A DNA stretch of 15,035 nt from Desulfobulbus sp. (GTDB taxonomy: Bacteria; Pseudomonadota; Gammaproteobacteria; Burkholderiales; Rhodocyclaceae), in the NCBI GenBank assembly GCA_009782025.1, contig WQUQ01000082.1, positions 1 to 15,035 on the forward strand, read 5' to 3'. Shown piece after piece: positions 1-8,421 of this stretch. The position numbers were made by a program, and so were the translations under genes. The notes beneath the pieces were generated by a model. It made no database searches and was not told the DNA's origin. It saw only the letters and a program-made list of their open reading frames with translations. How positions within the stretch are numbered: the stretch's first letter is position 1; every line of letters starts with the position of its first letter.

Positions 1-37
1 CTCCCCCGCTTGGCGGGGGAGGGCCAGGGAGGGGGAG
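1..37. repeat. GC-rich hairpin, probable fragment of a dispersed intergenic repeat
   Basis: Bases 1-21 form a perfect 9-bp stem (CTCCCCCGC with GCGGGGGAG) closed by a 3-base TTG loop. They are followed by a G-rich tract (GGGCCAGGGAGGGGGAG) that partly repeats one arm. This arrangement resembles the short intergenic repeats common in beta- and gammaproteobacterial genomes. That comparison is from memory, and only one copy, cut by the window edge, is visible. There is no T-tract on either side, so it is not a convincing intrinsic terminator. The rest of the non-coding stretch, 38-139, holds no gene, clear terminator or promoter that I can support. Confidence 0.5.
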
Positions 38-139
38 CGGCGCTTGAAGTTGCGCATGGCGTTCAGAAAAATGTCAGCATTTGAATCAAAACCGCTCTAA
101 TAACGGCACGCGAAGGCGAAGCGCAATTTGGCGATGGAA

Positions 140-1354
140 TCAGACTTGCGTTTGCAGCCAGTCGCCAGCCCCAGCGCCGGCGACGTAGCCGCTGGCGAAG
201 CAGGCGGTCAGCAGGTAGCCGCCGGTCGGAGCTTCCCAATCGAGCATTTCACCGGCGCAGAAGACGCCGGGTAAACGTTCGATCATCAGGCGGGCGTCGA
301 GGGCTTCAAAACAAACGCCGCCGGCCGTGCTGATGGCTTCGTCGAGCGGGCGCGGGGCGCGTAGTGGCAAGGGCAGCGCTTTCAGCGCGGCGGCCAGACG
401 TTGGCTGTCTTGCAGGCCGTCCACGCCGAGCGCTTCGCGCAGCAGGCCCGCTTTGACGCCGGCGATACCGGCTCGCCGGCGCAGATGGCTGGTCAGTGAA
501 TCGCGGCCGCGCGGTTGGGCAAGGTCGGCCGTCAGCCGCTCCCGGCTGCGCCCGGGCGCGAGATCGAGGGTCAATATGGCTTCTCCCGTTTCTGCCAGTG
601 CGTCACGCAAGGCAGCGGACAGCGCATAGACCAACCCGCCTTCGATGCCGTGCTTGCTGATGATGAATTCGCCCGCTACCTGCCGCCCGGCGAAATGGGC
701 GACGACGGGCTTGACCGGCTGGCCGGCAAAACGCTCGCGAAAGTGCGCGCTCCAGTCGACATCGAAGCCGCAATTGGCCGGGCGCAGCGGTGCGACCGGC
801 ACATCGCGAGCAGCCAGTAGCGGCACCCAGGCGCCGTCGGAACCGAGTTGCCGCCAACTGCCACCCCCCAGGGCCAGGACAGTGGCCGCCGCAGTGATGG
901 CGATTTCGCCGGCTGGCGTGGCGAAACGCAGCGCGCCGTCGGCGTTCCAGCCGAGCCAGCGGTGACGCACGTGCAGGCGCACGCCGGCTGCGCGCAGGCG
1001 GTGCAGCCAAGCGCGCAGCAGCGGCGCCGCTTTCATGTCGGCGGGAAAAACACGGCCCGACGAGCCGACGAAGGTGTCGATGCCGAGGTCGTGAATCCAG
1101 GCACGCAGATGTTCGGGACCAAAGACATCGAGCAGCCGGGCGATTTCAGCCTGGCGTGCGCCATAGCGTTGGCGAAAGAGATCGGCCGCTTCGCTGTGGG
1201 TGATGTTCATGCCGCCCTTGCCGGCCATCAGAAATTTGCGCCCGGGCGACGGCATGGCTTCGTAAATATCGACAGCCCGTCCGGGCACGGCGGCCAGCCG
1301 CTCGGCGGCCATCAAACCGGCCGGGCCGCCGCCGATGACGGCAACATGGCGCAT
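140..1354 (-). CDS. HI0933/TIGR03862-type FAD-dependent flavoprotein (NAD(P)/FAD-dependent oxidoreductase)
   Basis: This is a 404-residue soluble flavoprotein. The N-terminus has a Rossmann dinucleotide-binding motif (GGGPAG at residues 8-13, with acidic E32 ending the second strand to hold the FAD ribose). It is followed by the family signature GRKFLMAGKGGMNITH (38-53). A middle LALGGGS motif and a C-terminal FAD-contact segment (about 367-389, with AGEMLDWEAPTGGY) complete the HI0933 fold. Together these fit the PP_4765-like (TIGR03862) branch of the HI0933 family, whose physiological substrate is not established. No signal peptide or membrane segment is seen, so it is probably cytoplasmic. 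The ATG directly abuts the TGA of the NUDIX gene (TGAATG) and has no Shine-Dalgarno of its own, which suggests translational coupling. It is intact and ends at TGA (140-142). The family call is firm; the reaction is unknown. Confidence 0.88.
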   Translation of the reverse strand: MRHVAVIGGGPAGLMAAERLAAVPGRAVDIYEAMPSPGRKFLMAGKGGMNITHSEAADLFRQRYGARQAEIARLLDVFGPEHLRAWIHDLGIDTFVGSSGRVFPADMKAAPLLRAWLHRLRAAGVRLHVRHRWLGWNADGALRFATPAGEIAITAAATVLALGGGSWRQLGSDGAWVPLLAARDVPVAPLRPANCGFDVDWSAHFRERFAGQPVKPVVAHFAGRQVAGEFIISKHGIEGGLVYALSAALRDALAETGEAILTLDLAPGRSRERLTADLAQPRGRDSLTSHLRRRAGIAGVKAGLLREALGVDGLQDSQRLAAALKALPLPLRAPRPLDEAISTAGGVCFEALDARLMIERLPGVFCAGEMLDWEAPTGGYLLTACFASGYVAGAGAGDWLQTQV

Positions 1355-1894
1355 TCAGGGCCGATCGAGCCAGTACAAGGCGCTGATCGTCTTGCCGTCG
1401 GTAATGCGGCCATCCCACACCGCCTGGCGGGCTTCGGTCGGCGAGAGTTCAAGTACTTCAAGGAACTCGTTGACGTCGAGTTGCGGCGGGCCGATGCGGC
1501 GCAAGCCGCGGGCCGCGAAAATCTCGATGCGTTCGTCGGAATAACCGATACCCGGGTGCATCACGCCGAGATGCGTCCAATCAGTCGCCTCGTGCCCCGT
1601 TTCTTCGAGCAGTTCACGGCGGGCGGTATGCAGGATGTTCTCCCCGGGGTCGATCTTGCCCGCCGGCAGTTCGAGAAAGACGCGGCGCAGCGGGTAGCGG
1701 AATTGGCGCTCGAACAGCAGGTTACCGTTATCGAGAAAGGCCAGGATGACCACCGCGCCAGGGTGAACGATGTACTCGCGCAGCGATTCCTCGCCGTTGG
1801 GCAGGCGCACCCGATCCTTGCGGACTTCCAGCAGCTTGCCCTTGAACACGAGGGTGGAATCGATTGGCGTTTCAATCAGCGCGTCGTCGTTCAT
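1355..1894 (-). CDS. NUDIX hydrolase, ADP-ribose pyrophosphatase type
   Basis: This is a 179-residue protein with a complete NUDIX box at residues 79-101: G79, E85, R93-E94, E97-E98, G100, with H101 where a bulky aliphatic residue is usual. These residues bind the Mg2+ that cleaves a nucleoside diphosphate linked to another group. The segment MHPGIGYSDERIEIF just after the box, with P114, is typical of ADP-ribose pyrophosphatases, which turn ADP-ribose into AMP and ribose-5-phosphate. The exact substrate is inferred. Starts are uncertain. The ATG at 1894 (MNDDALIE) fits my memory of family N-termini and has a weak GGAA upstream. The ATG at 1909 (MENIDM) sits one base after the terminator's T-run. 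A TTG at 1927 would lie in the terminator loop and is unlikely. The gene follows nuoN on the same strand, behind that terminator, and is followed directly by the flavoprotein gene. Confidence 0.9.
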   Translation of the reverse strand: MNDDALIETPIDSTLVFKGKLLEVRKDRVRLPNGEESLREYIVHPGAVVILAFLDNGNLLFERQFRYPLRRVFLELPAGKIDPGENILHTARRELLEETGHEATDWTHLGVMHPGIGYSDERIEIFAARGLRRIGPPQLDVNEFLEVLELSPTEARQAVWDGRITDGKTISALYWLDRP

Positions 1895-1910
1895 GTCGAT
1901 GTTTTCCATG

Positions 1911-1937
1911 AAAAACGCCCCGGCCAAGCGGGGCGTT
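1911..1937 (-). terminator. Intrinsic terminator at the end of the nuo operon
   Basis: Read on the minus strand, AACGCCCCG and CGGGGCGTT form a perfect 9-bp stem (1914-1937) around a 6-base CTTGGC loop, running into TTTTT (1911-1915). It lies 23 bp after the nuoN stop codon and is the only strong terminator in the window. It should end most nuo transcripts. The U-run ends two bases from one candidate NUDIX ATG. An AAAAACGC/GCGTTTTT outer repeat (1911-1918 and 1938-1945) could also allow termination from the opposite strand or a competing pairing. That last point is inference. Confidence 0.85.
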
Positions 1938-1960
1938 GCGTTTTTGAAGCCTCCCGGCGC

Positions 1961-3457
1961 TCATCCGAGCGAGTAGCGCAGCGAGATGACGCACAGCGCC
2001 ATGATGAACTGCGGGAACAGGCCAAGTGCGGCGACGGCGACGCCGTTGACCGAAATCAGCAAGCGCATGTCGGGACCATCGACGATGGGGGTTTTGTCCT
2101 GTGGCGCATCGAAATACATCAGTTTGACGACGCGCAGGTAGTAGAAAGCACCAATCAGCGAGAACAGCACGGCAACAATGGCCAACCAGGTATGACCGGC
2201 AGCGATGACAAACATCAGCACCGAAAACTTGGCGAAGAACCCGACAAAGAACGGAATACCCGCCATCGAGAACATCAGCATCATCATGATGGCGGCAAAC
2301 CACGGGCTGCGCTGGTTCAAGCCCTTGAAATCGTCCAGGGTGTCCGCCTCGAAGCCGGCGCGGGCCAACAGCAAAATCATGCCGAAAGCGCCCAGGCTCA
2401 TCAGGACATAGGAAATCACGTAGAACATCGACGAACTGTAGGCTTCCGTGGCGAGGCGGGCGTTGCCATCGACAACGCCGCTGACGATGCCGAGCAGCAT
2501 GAAGCCCATGTGCGAGATCGCCGAATAAGCCAGCATGCGCTTGATGTTGGTCTGGACGATGGCGGCCAGATTGCCGATGGCCATCGACAGCACCGCCATG
2601 ATCATCAACATGACTTGCCAGTCGCCCGCCAAGGGGTGCAGGCCATTGACCAGCAGGCGCATGACGATGGCGAAGGCGGCCAGCTTCGGCGCGCTCGCGA
2701 TCAGCAGCGTGACCGAGGTTGGCGCGCCATGATAAACGTCGGGAATCCACATGTGGAAAGGCACGATGCCAAGCTTGAAGGCCAGGCCGGCGATCAGGAA
2801 AACCAGGCCGAAGGCCAGCAGGTTGCCATTGACGTCGCCATTGGCGAGGCGCTCGGCAATGGCGGTGATTTCCAGACTGCCGGTAGCGCCATAGATCATC
2901 GACATGCCGTAGAGCAAGAGACCGGAAGCCAGGGCGCCAAGGATGAAATATTTCATCGCCGCCTCGCTGGCGGCCAGCGATTGGCGGTTCATCGCCACCA
3001 TCGCATACAACGGCAATGCCAGCAGCTCGATACCGATATAGACGGTAACGAAGCTGTTGGCCGAGATCATCACCATCATGCCGAGCGTGGCGAGCAACAG
3101 CAGCACGTAATACTCGCCCTTGTTCATCTCGCTGCGATCAACGAGGTAGGCGCGCGAATAGAACAGCACGATGATGACGGTGAGGTACAGGAACAGCTTC
3201 AGCATATCGGACATCAGGTCGTCGACGAACATGTTGCTGAAGGTGTAGGTGGTTTCGCCAACGCCGGTTACAAAAGCGCTTCCCGCGTACTGGATCACCG
3301 CGCAGCCGAGCAGCGTCAACACGCTCAGCGCGAAGATCACGGTGCGCCGACTGTCCTTGACGAACAGGTCGATCAACAGAATGGCCAGCGCCATCACCAG
3401 CAGAAAAATTTCCGAGGCGGCCGGCTGGAGGTTGGGGACAACGAAATGGTCGAACAT
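1961..3457 (-). CDS. nuoN: NADH-quinone oxidoreductase subunit N
   Basis: This antiporter-like membrane subunit of complex I carries one of the proton channels of the membrane arm. It has 498 residues, close to the family norm, and is hydrophobic throughout, in keeping with about 14 membrane helices. Conserved charged residues of the proton path are visible: E144 in [15 protein letters not shown]228 in [18 protein letters not shown], and K258 in the segment that follows. The family motif [14 protein letters not shown] is also present. The ATG follows the nuoM stop by 12 bp with only a weak Shine-Dalgarno (GGTAG), so coupling to nuoM is likely. It is the last gene of the complex I cluster and is followed by an intrinsic terminator. 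No defect is seen. Confidence 0.97.
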   Translation of the reverse strand: MFDHFVVPNLQPAASEIFLLVMALAILLIDLFVKDSRRTVIFALSVLTLLGCAVIQYAGSAFVTGVGETTYTFSNMFVDDLMSDMLKLFLYLTVIIVLFYSRAYLVDRSEMNKGEYYVLLLLATLGMMVMISANSFVTVYIGIELLALPLYAMVAMNRQSLAASEAAMKYFILGALASGLLLYGMSMIYGATGSLEITAIAERLANGDVNGNLLAFGLVFLIAGLAFKLGIVPFHMWIPDVYHGAPTSVTLLIASAPKLAAFAIVMRLLVNGLHPLAGDWQVMLMIMAVLSMAIGNLAAIVQTNIKRMLAYSAISHMGFMLLGIVSGVVDGNARLATEAYSSSMFYVISYVLMSLGAFGMILLLARAGFEADTLDDFKGLNQRSPWFAAIMMMLMFSMAGIPFFVGFFAKFSVLMFVIAAGHTWLAIVAVLFSLIGAFYYLRVVKLMYFDAPQDKTPIVDGPDMRLLISVNGVAVAALGLFPQFIMALCVISLRYSLG

Positions 3458-3469
3458 GTCGGCTACCGT

Positions 3470-4948
3470 TTAGTGAATTCTGCTGTTGACGTGATCCAGC
3501 AGCCCGTTGACCGAGGCGTGCATGACTTCGGTAAAGACTTGCGGATGGAGGCCCATCCACAGGGTACACAGGGCCAGTACGCCGAGAATGGCGAACTCGC
3601 GCCCGTTGATGTCGGAGAGCTTGGCAACGTGCTCGTTGGCGACAGCGCCGAAGATGACCCGCTTGTACATCCACAGCGAGTAGGCGGCGCCCAGAATCAG
3701 CGAGATCGCGGCGGCGAAGGCAACCCAGAAGTTGAACTGAACCGCGCCGAGGATGACCATGAATTCGCCGACGAAACCGGAGGTTGCCGGCAGACCGGCG
3801 TTGGCCATCGAGAACAGCATGAACAGCGCGGCGAATTTCGGCATGGTGTTGACCACACCGCCGTAATCGGCGATCTGGCGGCTGTGCACGCGGTCGTACA
3901 TGACGCCGATGCAGAAGAACATGGCACCGGAAACGAAACCGTGGGAAATCATCTGCACCAGCGCGCCTTCGACGCCCAGGGCGCTGAACATGAAGAAGCC
4001 GAGGGTGACGAAGCCCATGTGGGCAATGGACGAATAGGCCACCAGTTTCTTCATGTCGGCCTGCACCAGGGCGACAAAGCCGATGTACACGACGGCGATC
4101 AACGACAGGGCAATCATCAAAGGGGCCAGTTCGTGCGAGGCATTCGGCGCGATGGGCAGCGAGAAACGCAGGAAACCATAAGCGCCGAGCTTCAGGGCGA
4201 TGGCCGCCAGCACGATGGAACCGCCGGTCGGCGCTTCGACGTGAGCATCCGGCAACCAGGTATGCACCGGCCACATCGGCACCTTGACTGCAAAAGCAAT
4301 CAGGAAGGCGAGGAAGATCCAGATCTGCGGGCCGAGAGCAATCGGCAACTCGTGCCAGTCGAGGATCGAGAAACTGCCCGAATGGACGAACAGGTAGATC
4401 AGCGCCAGCAGAAACAGCAGCGAGCCGAACAGCGTGTAGAGGAAGAACTTGAAGGCCGCGTAGACGCGGTTGGGGCCGCCCCAGACGCCAATGATGAGGT
4501 ACATCGGAATCAGCGACGCCTCGAAGAAGACGTAGAACAGCACGCCATCGAGCGAGGAAAAAATGCCGTTCATCAGGCCGGACATGATGAGGAAAGCCGC
4601 GTTGTATTGGGCCACTTTCTGGGTGACCACCTCCCAGCCGGCGGCAACCACGATGACGGTGATGAAAGCGTTGAGGATGACGAACAGCATCGAGATGCCG
4701 TCGACACCGAGATGGTAGTTGATGTTGAAACGGGGAATCCAGCTTCCCATCTCGACGAACTGCATGCCGCTGTGGGTGGTATCAAAACCGGCCCACAGCG
4801 GGATCGTCACCAGAAAGCCGGCAAGCGCGCCGACCAGAGCGAGCCTCCGGGCCAGCGGCGCATTCCGGTCGGAACCGGTGAGCAGGACGATGACGCCGGC
4901 AGCGATGGGGAGCCAGATAGCGAGAGACAGTAGCGGGTAAGTCGACAT
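3470..4948 (-). CDS. nuoM: NADH-quinone oxidoreductase subunit M
   Basis: This is the second antiporter-like (Mrp-type) proton-translocating subunit of complex I, located in the inner membrane between NuoN and NuoL. It has 492 residues with about 14 predicted helices. Channel residues are in place: E143 in FYVFFEASLIPMYL, K222 in AFAVKVPMWPVHTWLPDAH, and K253 in AAIALKLGAYGFLRF. A motif shared by the NuoL/M/N family, KKLVAYSSIAHMGFV, lies in the second half. The ATG is preceded by AAGGA with 6-base spacing, supporting this start. A 32-bp gap separates it from nuoL upstream, one of the two largest gaps in the cluster. The gap holds the ribosome-binding site and no evident promoter or terminator. 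Confidence 0.97.
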   Translation of the reverse strand: MSTYPLLSLAIWLPIAAGVIVLLTGSDRNAPLARRLALVGALAGFLVTIPLWAGFDTTHSGMQFVEMGSWIPRFNINYHLGVDGISMLFVILNAFITVIVVAAGWEVVTQKVAQYNAAFLIMSGLMNGIFSSLDGVLFYVFFEASLIPMYLIIGVWGGPNRVYAAFKFFLYTLFGSLLFLLALIYLFVHSGSFSILDWHELPIALGPQIWIFLAFLIAFAVKVPMWPVHTWLPDAHVEAPTGGSIVLAAIALKLGAYGFLRFSLPIAPNASHELAPLMIALSLIAVVYIGFVALVQADMKKLVAYSSIAHMGFVTLGFFMFSALGVEGALVQMISHGFVSGAMFFCIGVMYDRVHSRQIADYGGVVNTMPKFAALFMLFSMANAGLPATSGFVGEFMVILGAVQFNFWVAFAAAISLILGAAYSLWMYKRVIFGAVANEHVAKLSDINGREFAILGVLALCTLWMGLHPQVFTEVMHASVNGLLDHVNSRIH

Positions 4949-4980
4949 GTTATTCCTTGCTTTTCTGCGAACTGTTCACG

Positions 4981-6984
4981 CTAAACGCGGTTAAACAACA
5001 AGATCAGCACGAGAACGCCGAAGATCATGGTGAAAGCATAGTGATAGACGTAACCGGTCTGGAACAGCCGGGCGACGGTGGCGATCCAGCCGACCAGCTT
5101 GGCCGAGCCGTTGACGATCAGGCCATCGATGACGGCCACGTCGCCGCCGCGCCACAGTCCCTTGCCCAGCAAACGGGCGCCGCCGGCAAAAACGACCTCA
5201 TTGAACTTGTCGAAGTAATATTTGTTTTCGAGCAGCGTGTGGAGCGCCGAGAAGCGGCGCTGAATGGCCGCCGGAATATCCGGGCGCTTCAGGTAGAAGA
5301 ACCAGGACAGCAGCACACCGGCCAGCGCCAGGTAAAGCGGCGGCGTCGACAAGGCATGCAGGCCCATCGCCGCAGCGCCGTGGAATTCCTCAAGGAAGTG
5401 CGCCAGCGCCGGGTGGAGGGCGTCATCGACGTGAATGGCGCCCTGGAAATAATCGCCTTTGAGCATCGGCCCGACCCCGATATAGCCGATGACGGCCGAC
5501 GGAATCGCCAGCAGCACCAGCGGCAGCGTCACCACCCAGGGCGTCTCGTGCGGTTTCTGACCGGGAGCCAGACCGTGATGGTGGTCGCCATGATGCGCAT
5601 CGTGGCCGTGGTTATCCTTGCCGAAACGTTCCTGGCCGTGGAAAACCAGGAAATACATGCGGAAGGAATAAAAGGCGGTAATGAAAACGCCGGCCAGCAC
5701 CGCAAAATAAGCGAAGCCGGAACCGGGAATATTGGAGAGCCTGGCAACCTCGATGATCGAATCCTTGGAATAGAAACCGGCCATGAAGGGCGTGCCGATC
5801 AGCGCCAGCGAGCCGATCAGCGAGGTGATCCAGGTAATCGGCATGTATTTGCGCAGGCCGCCCATGTTGCGGATGTCCTGATCGTGGTGCATGCCGATGA
5901 TGACCGAACCGGCGGCGAGGAACAGCAGCGCCTTGAAGAAGGCGTGCGTCATCAGGTGGAAGATCGCCACCGAGTAAGCCGAAGCGCCCAGCGCCACGGT
6001 CATGTAGCCGAGCTGCGACAGGGTTGAATAGGCGACGACGCGCTTGATGTCGTTCTGGATGATGCCGAGAAAACCCATGAACAGCGCGGTGATGGCGCCG
6101 ATGACGATGACGAAGGACAGAGCCGTGGTGGACAACTCGAACAGCGGCGACATCCGCGCCACCATGAAGATGCCGGCCGTGACCATGGTCGCCGCGTGAA
6201 TCAGCGCCGAGATCGGCGTCGGGCCTTCCATCGAGTCGGGCAGCCAGACGTGCAGCGGCACCTGCGCCGATTTGCCCATGGCGCCGATGAACAGGCAGAT
6301 GCAGGTGACGGTCAACAGCGACCAGTGCTGCTCGCCCCAAAGGTTGAGGGTCGCCGCAGCCAGTTCCGGCGCCTGGGCGAACACCGTTTTGTAATCGAGC
6401 GAACCGAAATGGGCCAGAATCAGACCGATGCCGAGAATGAAACCGAAGTCGCCGACGCGATTGACGAGAAACGCCTTCAGATTGGCGAAGATCGCCGTCG
6501 GCCGGGTGTACCAGAAGCCGATCAGCAGATAGGAAACGAGGCCGACCGCTTCCCAGCCGAAGAACAACTGCATGAAGTTGTTGGCCATCACCAGCATCAG
6601 CATGGAGAAGGTAAACAGCGAGATGTAGCTGAAGAAGCGGTTGTAGCCGGGATCGTCCTGCATGTAGCCGATGGTGTAGATGTGCACCATCAGCGAGACG
6701 AAGGTCACGACCAGCATCATCGTCGTGGTCAGGGGGTCGATCAGGAAACCGACCTCGAAGCGGTAATCGCCGCTGGTCAGCCAGGTGTAGACCGGGCCGT
6801 TGAAGGCGTTGCCCGCCTGCACATCCTGAAAGATCAATACAGAAGCGACGAAGGCGGCGGCGACGCCGGCGATGGTCACGGTGTGCGCCAGCCAGCGCGG
6901 GATGACGCGGCAGAACAGACCGGCGACGATGGCTCCGAACAAGGGGGCCAGCGGCACGAGCAGATAGAGTTTTTGCATGGTCAT
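4981..6984 (-). CDS. nuoL: NADH-quinone oxidoreductase subunit L
   Basis: This is the distal antiporter-like subunit of complex I. Its long amphipathic C-terminal helix runs along the membrane arm past NuoM and NuoN. At 667 residues it is slightly longer than the 613-residue E. coli protein. Key proton-path residues are present: E145 in FFGWEAVGLVSYLLIGFWY and K238 in GAMGKSAQVPLHVWLPDSM, followed by EGPTPISALIHAATMVTAG. A His-rich loop (residues 458-470, seven His in 13) lies between transmembrane segments and accounts for part of the extra length. The start ATG has AAGGG six bases upstream, which favours it over a second ATG two codons later. It begins two bases after the nuoK stop. No frameshift or missing residue is seen. 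Confidence 0.97.
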   Translation of the reverse strand: MTMQKLYLLVPLAPLFGAIVAGLFCRVIPRWLAHTVTIAGVAAAFVASVLIFQDVQAGNAFNGPVYTWLTSGDYRFEVGFLIDPLTTTMMLVVTFVSLMVHIYTIGYMQDDPGYNRFFSYISLFTFSMLMLVMANNFMQLFFGWEAVGLVSYLLIGFWYTRPTAIFANLKAFLVNRVGDFGFILGIGLILAHFGSLDYKTVFAQAPELAAATLNLWGEQHWSLLTVTCICLFIGAMGKSAQVPLHVWLPDSMEGPTPISALIHAATMVTAGIFMVARMSPLFELSTTALSFVIVIGAITALFMGFLGIIQNDIKRVVAYSTLSQLGYMTVALGASAYSVAIFHLMTHAFFKALLFLAAGSVIIGMHHDQDIRNMGGLRKYMPITWITSLIGSLALIGTPFMAGFYSKDSIIEVARLSNIPGSGFAYFAVLAGVFITAFYSFRMYFLVFHGQERFGKDNHGHDAHHGDHHHGLAPGQKPHETPWVVTLPLVLLAIPSAVIGYIGVGPMLKGDYFQGAIHVDDALHPALAHFLEEFHGAAAMGLHALSTPPLYLALAGVLLSWFFYLKRPDIPAAIQRRFSALHTLLENKYYFDKFNEVVFAGGARLLGKGLWRGGDVAVIDGLIVNGSAKLVGWIATVARLFQTGYVYHYAFTMIFGVLVLILLFNRV

Positions 6985-6986
6985 GG

Positions 6987-7298
6987 TTAACCCTTCAGGC
7001 TATCCAGGTCATCCACATGGATGCTCTTGAGGTTGCGGAACAACACGATCAGGATGGCCAGACCGATCGCCGACTCGGCGGCGGCGACCGTCAGGATGAA
7101 GAAGACGAAAACCTGTCCCGACAGATCGTTCATGTAATGCGAGAAGGCGACGAAATTCATGTTGACCGCGAGCAGCATCAGTTCGATGGCCATCAGCAAG
7201 ACCAGCAGGTTCTTCCGGTTGAGGAAGATGCCAACCACGCTGATGGCGAACAGGATTGCGCCGAGAATCAGGAAATGGGAGAGGGTCAAGGTAAGCAT
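6987..7298 (-). CDS. nuoK: NADH-quinone oxidoreductase subunit K
   Basis: This small three-helix membrane subunit of complex I (homologue of mitochondrial ND4L) forms part of the proton path between the quinone site and the antiporter subunits. It has 103 residues, near the usual 100-101. The two conserved membrane glutamates are E39 ([16 protein letters not shown]) and E75 ([14 protein letters not shown]), equivalent to E36 and E72 in E. coli. The C-terminal tail, ending DLDSLKG, is a typical betaproteobacterial ending as I recall it. The gene starts 12 bp after nuoJ with only a weak Shine-Dalgarno and ends 2 bp before nuoL, so its translation is probably coupled to that of its neighbours. 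Confidence 0.97.
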   Translation of the reverse strand: MLTLTLSHFLILGAILFAISVVGIFLNRKNLLVLLMAIELMLLAVNMNFVAFSHYMNDLSGQVFVFFILTVAAAESAIGLAILIVLFRNLKSIHVDDLDSLKG

Positions 7299-7310
7299 GG
7301 TCGTCGGAAC

Positions 7311-7910
7311 TCAGTCTTTTTCAACCGGCATTTGCAGCACGCGGAGGCGATCCTTGGCCTTGACGAAAACCTGCCGGCCTGGATCGGTGTATTTCCTGGA
7401 GGGATTGCGTCCGCGATAGGTCAGGGCAATCGCGGCGATCATGCCGACCAGCAACACGACGGAGGCCAGTTCGAAGGGATAGACGAAATCGGTGAACATC
7501 AGGGCGCCGATTTCCCGCGTATTGGAAACCCCGGACGCAACAGCGGCTCGCGCGGCCGGCACCTGGAGGTTCCTGCTGATGAGCACCATGCCCATCTCCC
7601 AAACCATGACCAGACCGAGTATGGCCCCGAGCGGCAGGTAATTCCAGAAACCCTCGCGGAGGCGGTCGATGTTGATGTCGAGCATCATTACCACGAACAG
7701 GAACAGCACCATGACCGCGCCGACATAGACGAGGATGATGGCGATGGCCAGAAACTCGGCTTGCAGCAAGGCCCAGATGCCGCCGCAGGTGAAGAAAGCC
7801 AGGATCAGGTGCAGCACGGCGTGCACCGGGTTGCGCGCGGTGATGACGCGCAATGCCGCGTAAACCAGAATCGCCGACAGGAAGTAAAAAACCAGGGTTT
7901 GAAAATCCAT
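7311..7910 (-). CDS. nuoJ: NADH-quinone oxidoreductase subunit J
   Basis: This membrane subunit of complex I (homologue of mitochondrial ND6) has about five helices and helps link quinone chemistry to proton pumping. The conserved third-helix segment is clear (residues 52-78, including AIILVYVGAVMVLFLFVVMM), and NPVHAVLHL lies near the first loop. I choose the ATG at 7910 (MDFQTL, 199 residues) because AGGTGG lies five bases upstream at 7916-7921. An in-frame GTG at 7919 overlaps that ribosome-binding site and would add three residues (MAA). The C-terminus carries a polar tail (ending VLQMPVEKD) somewhat beyond the 184-residue E. coli protein. The gene lies 12 bp from nuoI and 12 bp before nuoK. 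Confidence 0.95.
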   Translation of the reverse strand: MDFQTLVFYFLSAILVYAALRVITARNPVHAVLHLILAFFTCGGIWALLQAEFLAIAIILVYVGAVMVLFLFVVMMLDINIDRLREGFWNYLPLGAILGLVMVWEMGMVLISRNLQVPAARAAVASGVSNTREIGALMFTDFVYPFELASVVLLVGMIAAIALTYRGRNPSRKYTDPGRQVFVKAKDRLRVLQMPVEKD

Positions 7911-7915
7911 CGCGG

Positions 7916-7921
7916 CCACCT
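7916..7921 (-). promoter_or_regulatory. Ribosome-binding site deciding the nuoJ start
   Basis: On the minus strand AGGTGG lies five bases before the ATG at 7910. The alternative GTG start at 7919 is part of this site, so the ATG (MDFQTL) is the better start. Confidence 0.65.
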
Positions 7922-7922
7922 G

Positions 7923-8411
7923 TTATCGATAGGGCGCGTCGAGCGCGCGATCTTCGGCGATCTGGGTTTCGTAGCGGTCGCCGTTGGCCAGCAGCATCGG
8001 CTTGGTGTAGTGCAGATCGCCGCGCTGCTCGCCGTGGTATTCATAAACCCGGGTCTCGACGATGGCGTCGACCGGGCAGGCTTCCTCGCAGTAGCCGCAG
8101 AAAATGCACTTGGTCAGATCGATGTCGTAACGGGTCGTGCGCCGCGATCCATCATCGCGCTGTCCGGTTTCGATGGTGATCGCCATGGCCGGGCAGATGG
8201 CCTCGCACAACTTGCAGGCGATGCAGCGCTCCTCGCCGTTCGCATATCGACGCAGGGCGTGCAGGCCACGGAAACGAAAGCTCTGCGGCGTTTTTTCCTC
8301 GGGATACTGGACGGTGATCTTGCGGGCGAAGAAATACCTGCCCGTCACGGCCAGTCCTTTCCTCAACTCCGTAAGGAAGAGGCTGTTGACGATGTCCTTC
8401 AGCGAACCCAT
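7923..8411 (-). CDS. nuoI: NADH-quinone oxidoreductase subunit I (two 4Fe-4S ferredoxin-type subunit)
   Basis: This peripheral-arm subunit holds clusters N6a and N6b, which pass electrons from NuoG towards NuoB. It has 162 residues. Two ferredoxin motifs are complete: [12 protein letters not shown] (C63, C66, C69, C73) and [12 protein letters not shown] (C102, C105, C108, C112). As in other 8Fe ferredoxins, the last Cys of each motif should serve the other cluster. The N-terminal segment, with [11 protein letters not shown], is the amphipathic part that contacts the membrane subunit NuoH. The ATG is preceded by GAGGGG with 6-base spacing and begins 10 bp after nuoH. No residue is missing. Confidence 0.97.
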   Translation of the reverse strand: MGSLKDIVNSLFLTELRKGLAVTGRYFFARKITVQYPEEKTPQSFRFRGLHALRRYANGEERCIACKLCEAICPAMAITIETGQRDDGSRRTTRYDIDLTKCIFCGYCEEACPVDAIVETRVYEYHGEQRGDLHYTKPMLLANGDRYETQIAEDRALDAPYR

Positions 8412-8421
8412 GGCACGCCCC

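Noticed and set aside
1..139. Possible small gene or flavoprotein terminator at the left edge
   Set aside because: The only open frames on the minus strand are very short or read into the GC-rich repeat without codon character, and no stem with a T-tract follows the flavoprotein stop.
1910..1927. TTG start extending the NUDIX protein by MAGAFF
   Set aside because: The TTG and following codons lie within the terminator hairpin. Two ATG codons downstream are better starts.
848..4933. A 1361-codon open frame on the plus strand, rich in His, Gln, Asp, Glu and Gly
   Set aside because: It is the exact codon-register antisense of nuoM, nuoN, the NUDIX gene and the flavoprotein gene, which all happen to share one frame. 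Hydrophobic codons read backwards give polar ones (CTG to CAG, ATC to GAT, TTC to GAA, ATG to CAT). GC-rich codon bias removes stops. The real genes on the other strand are unmistakable.
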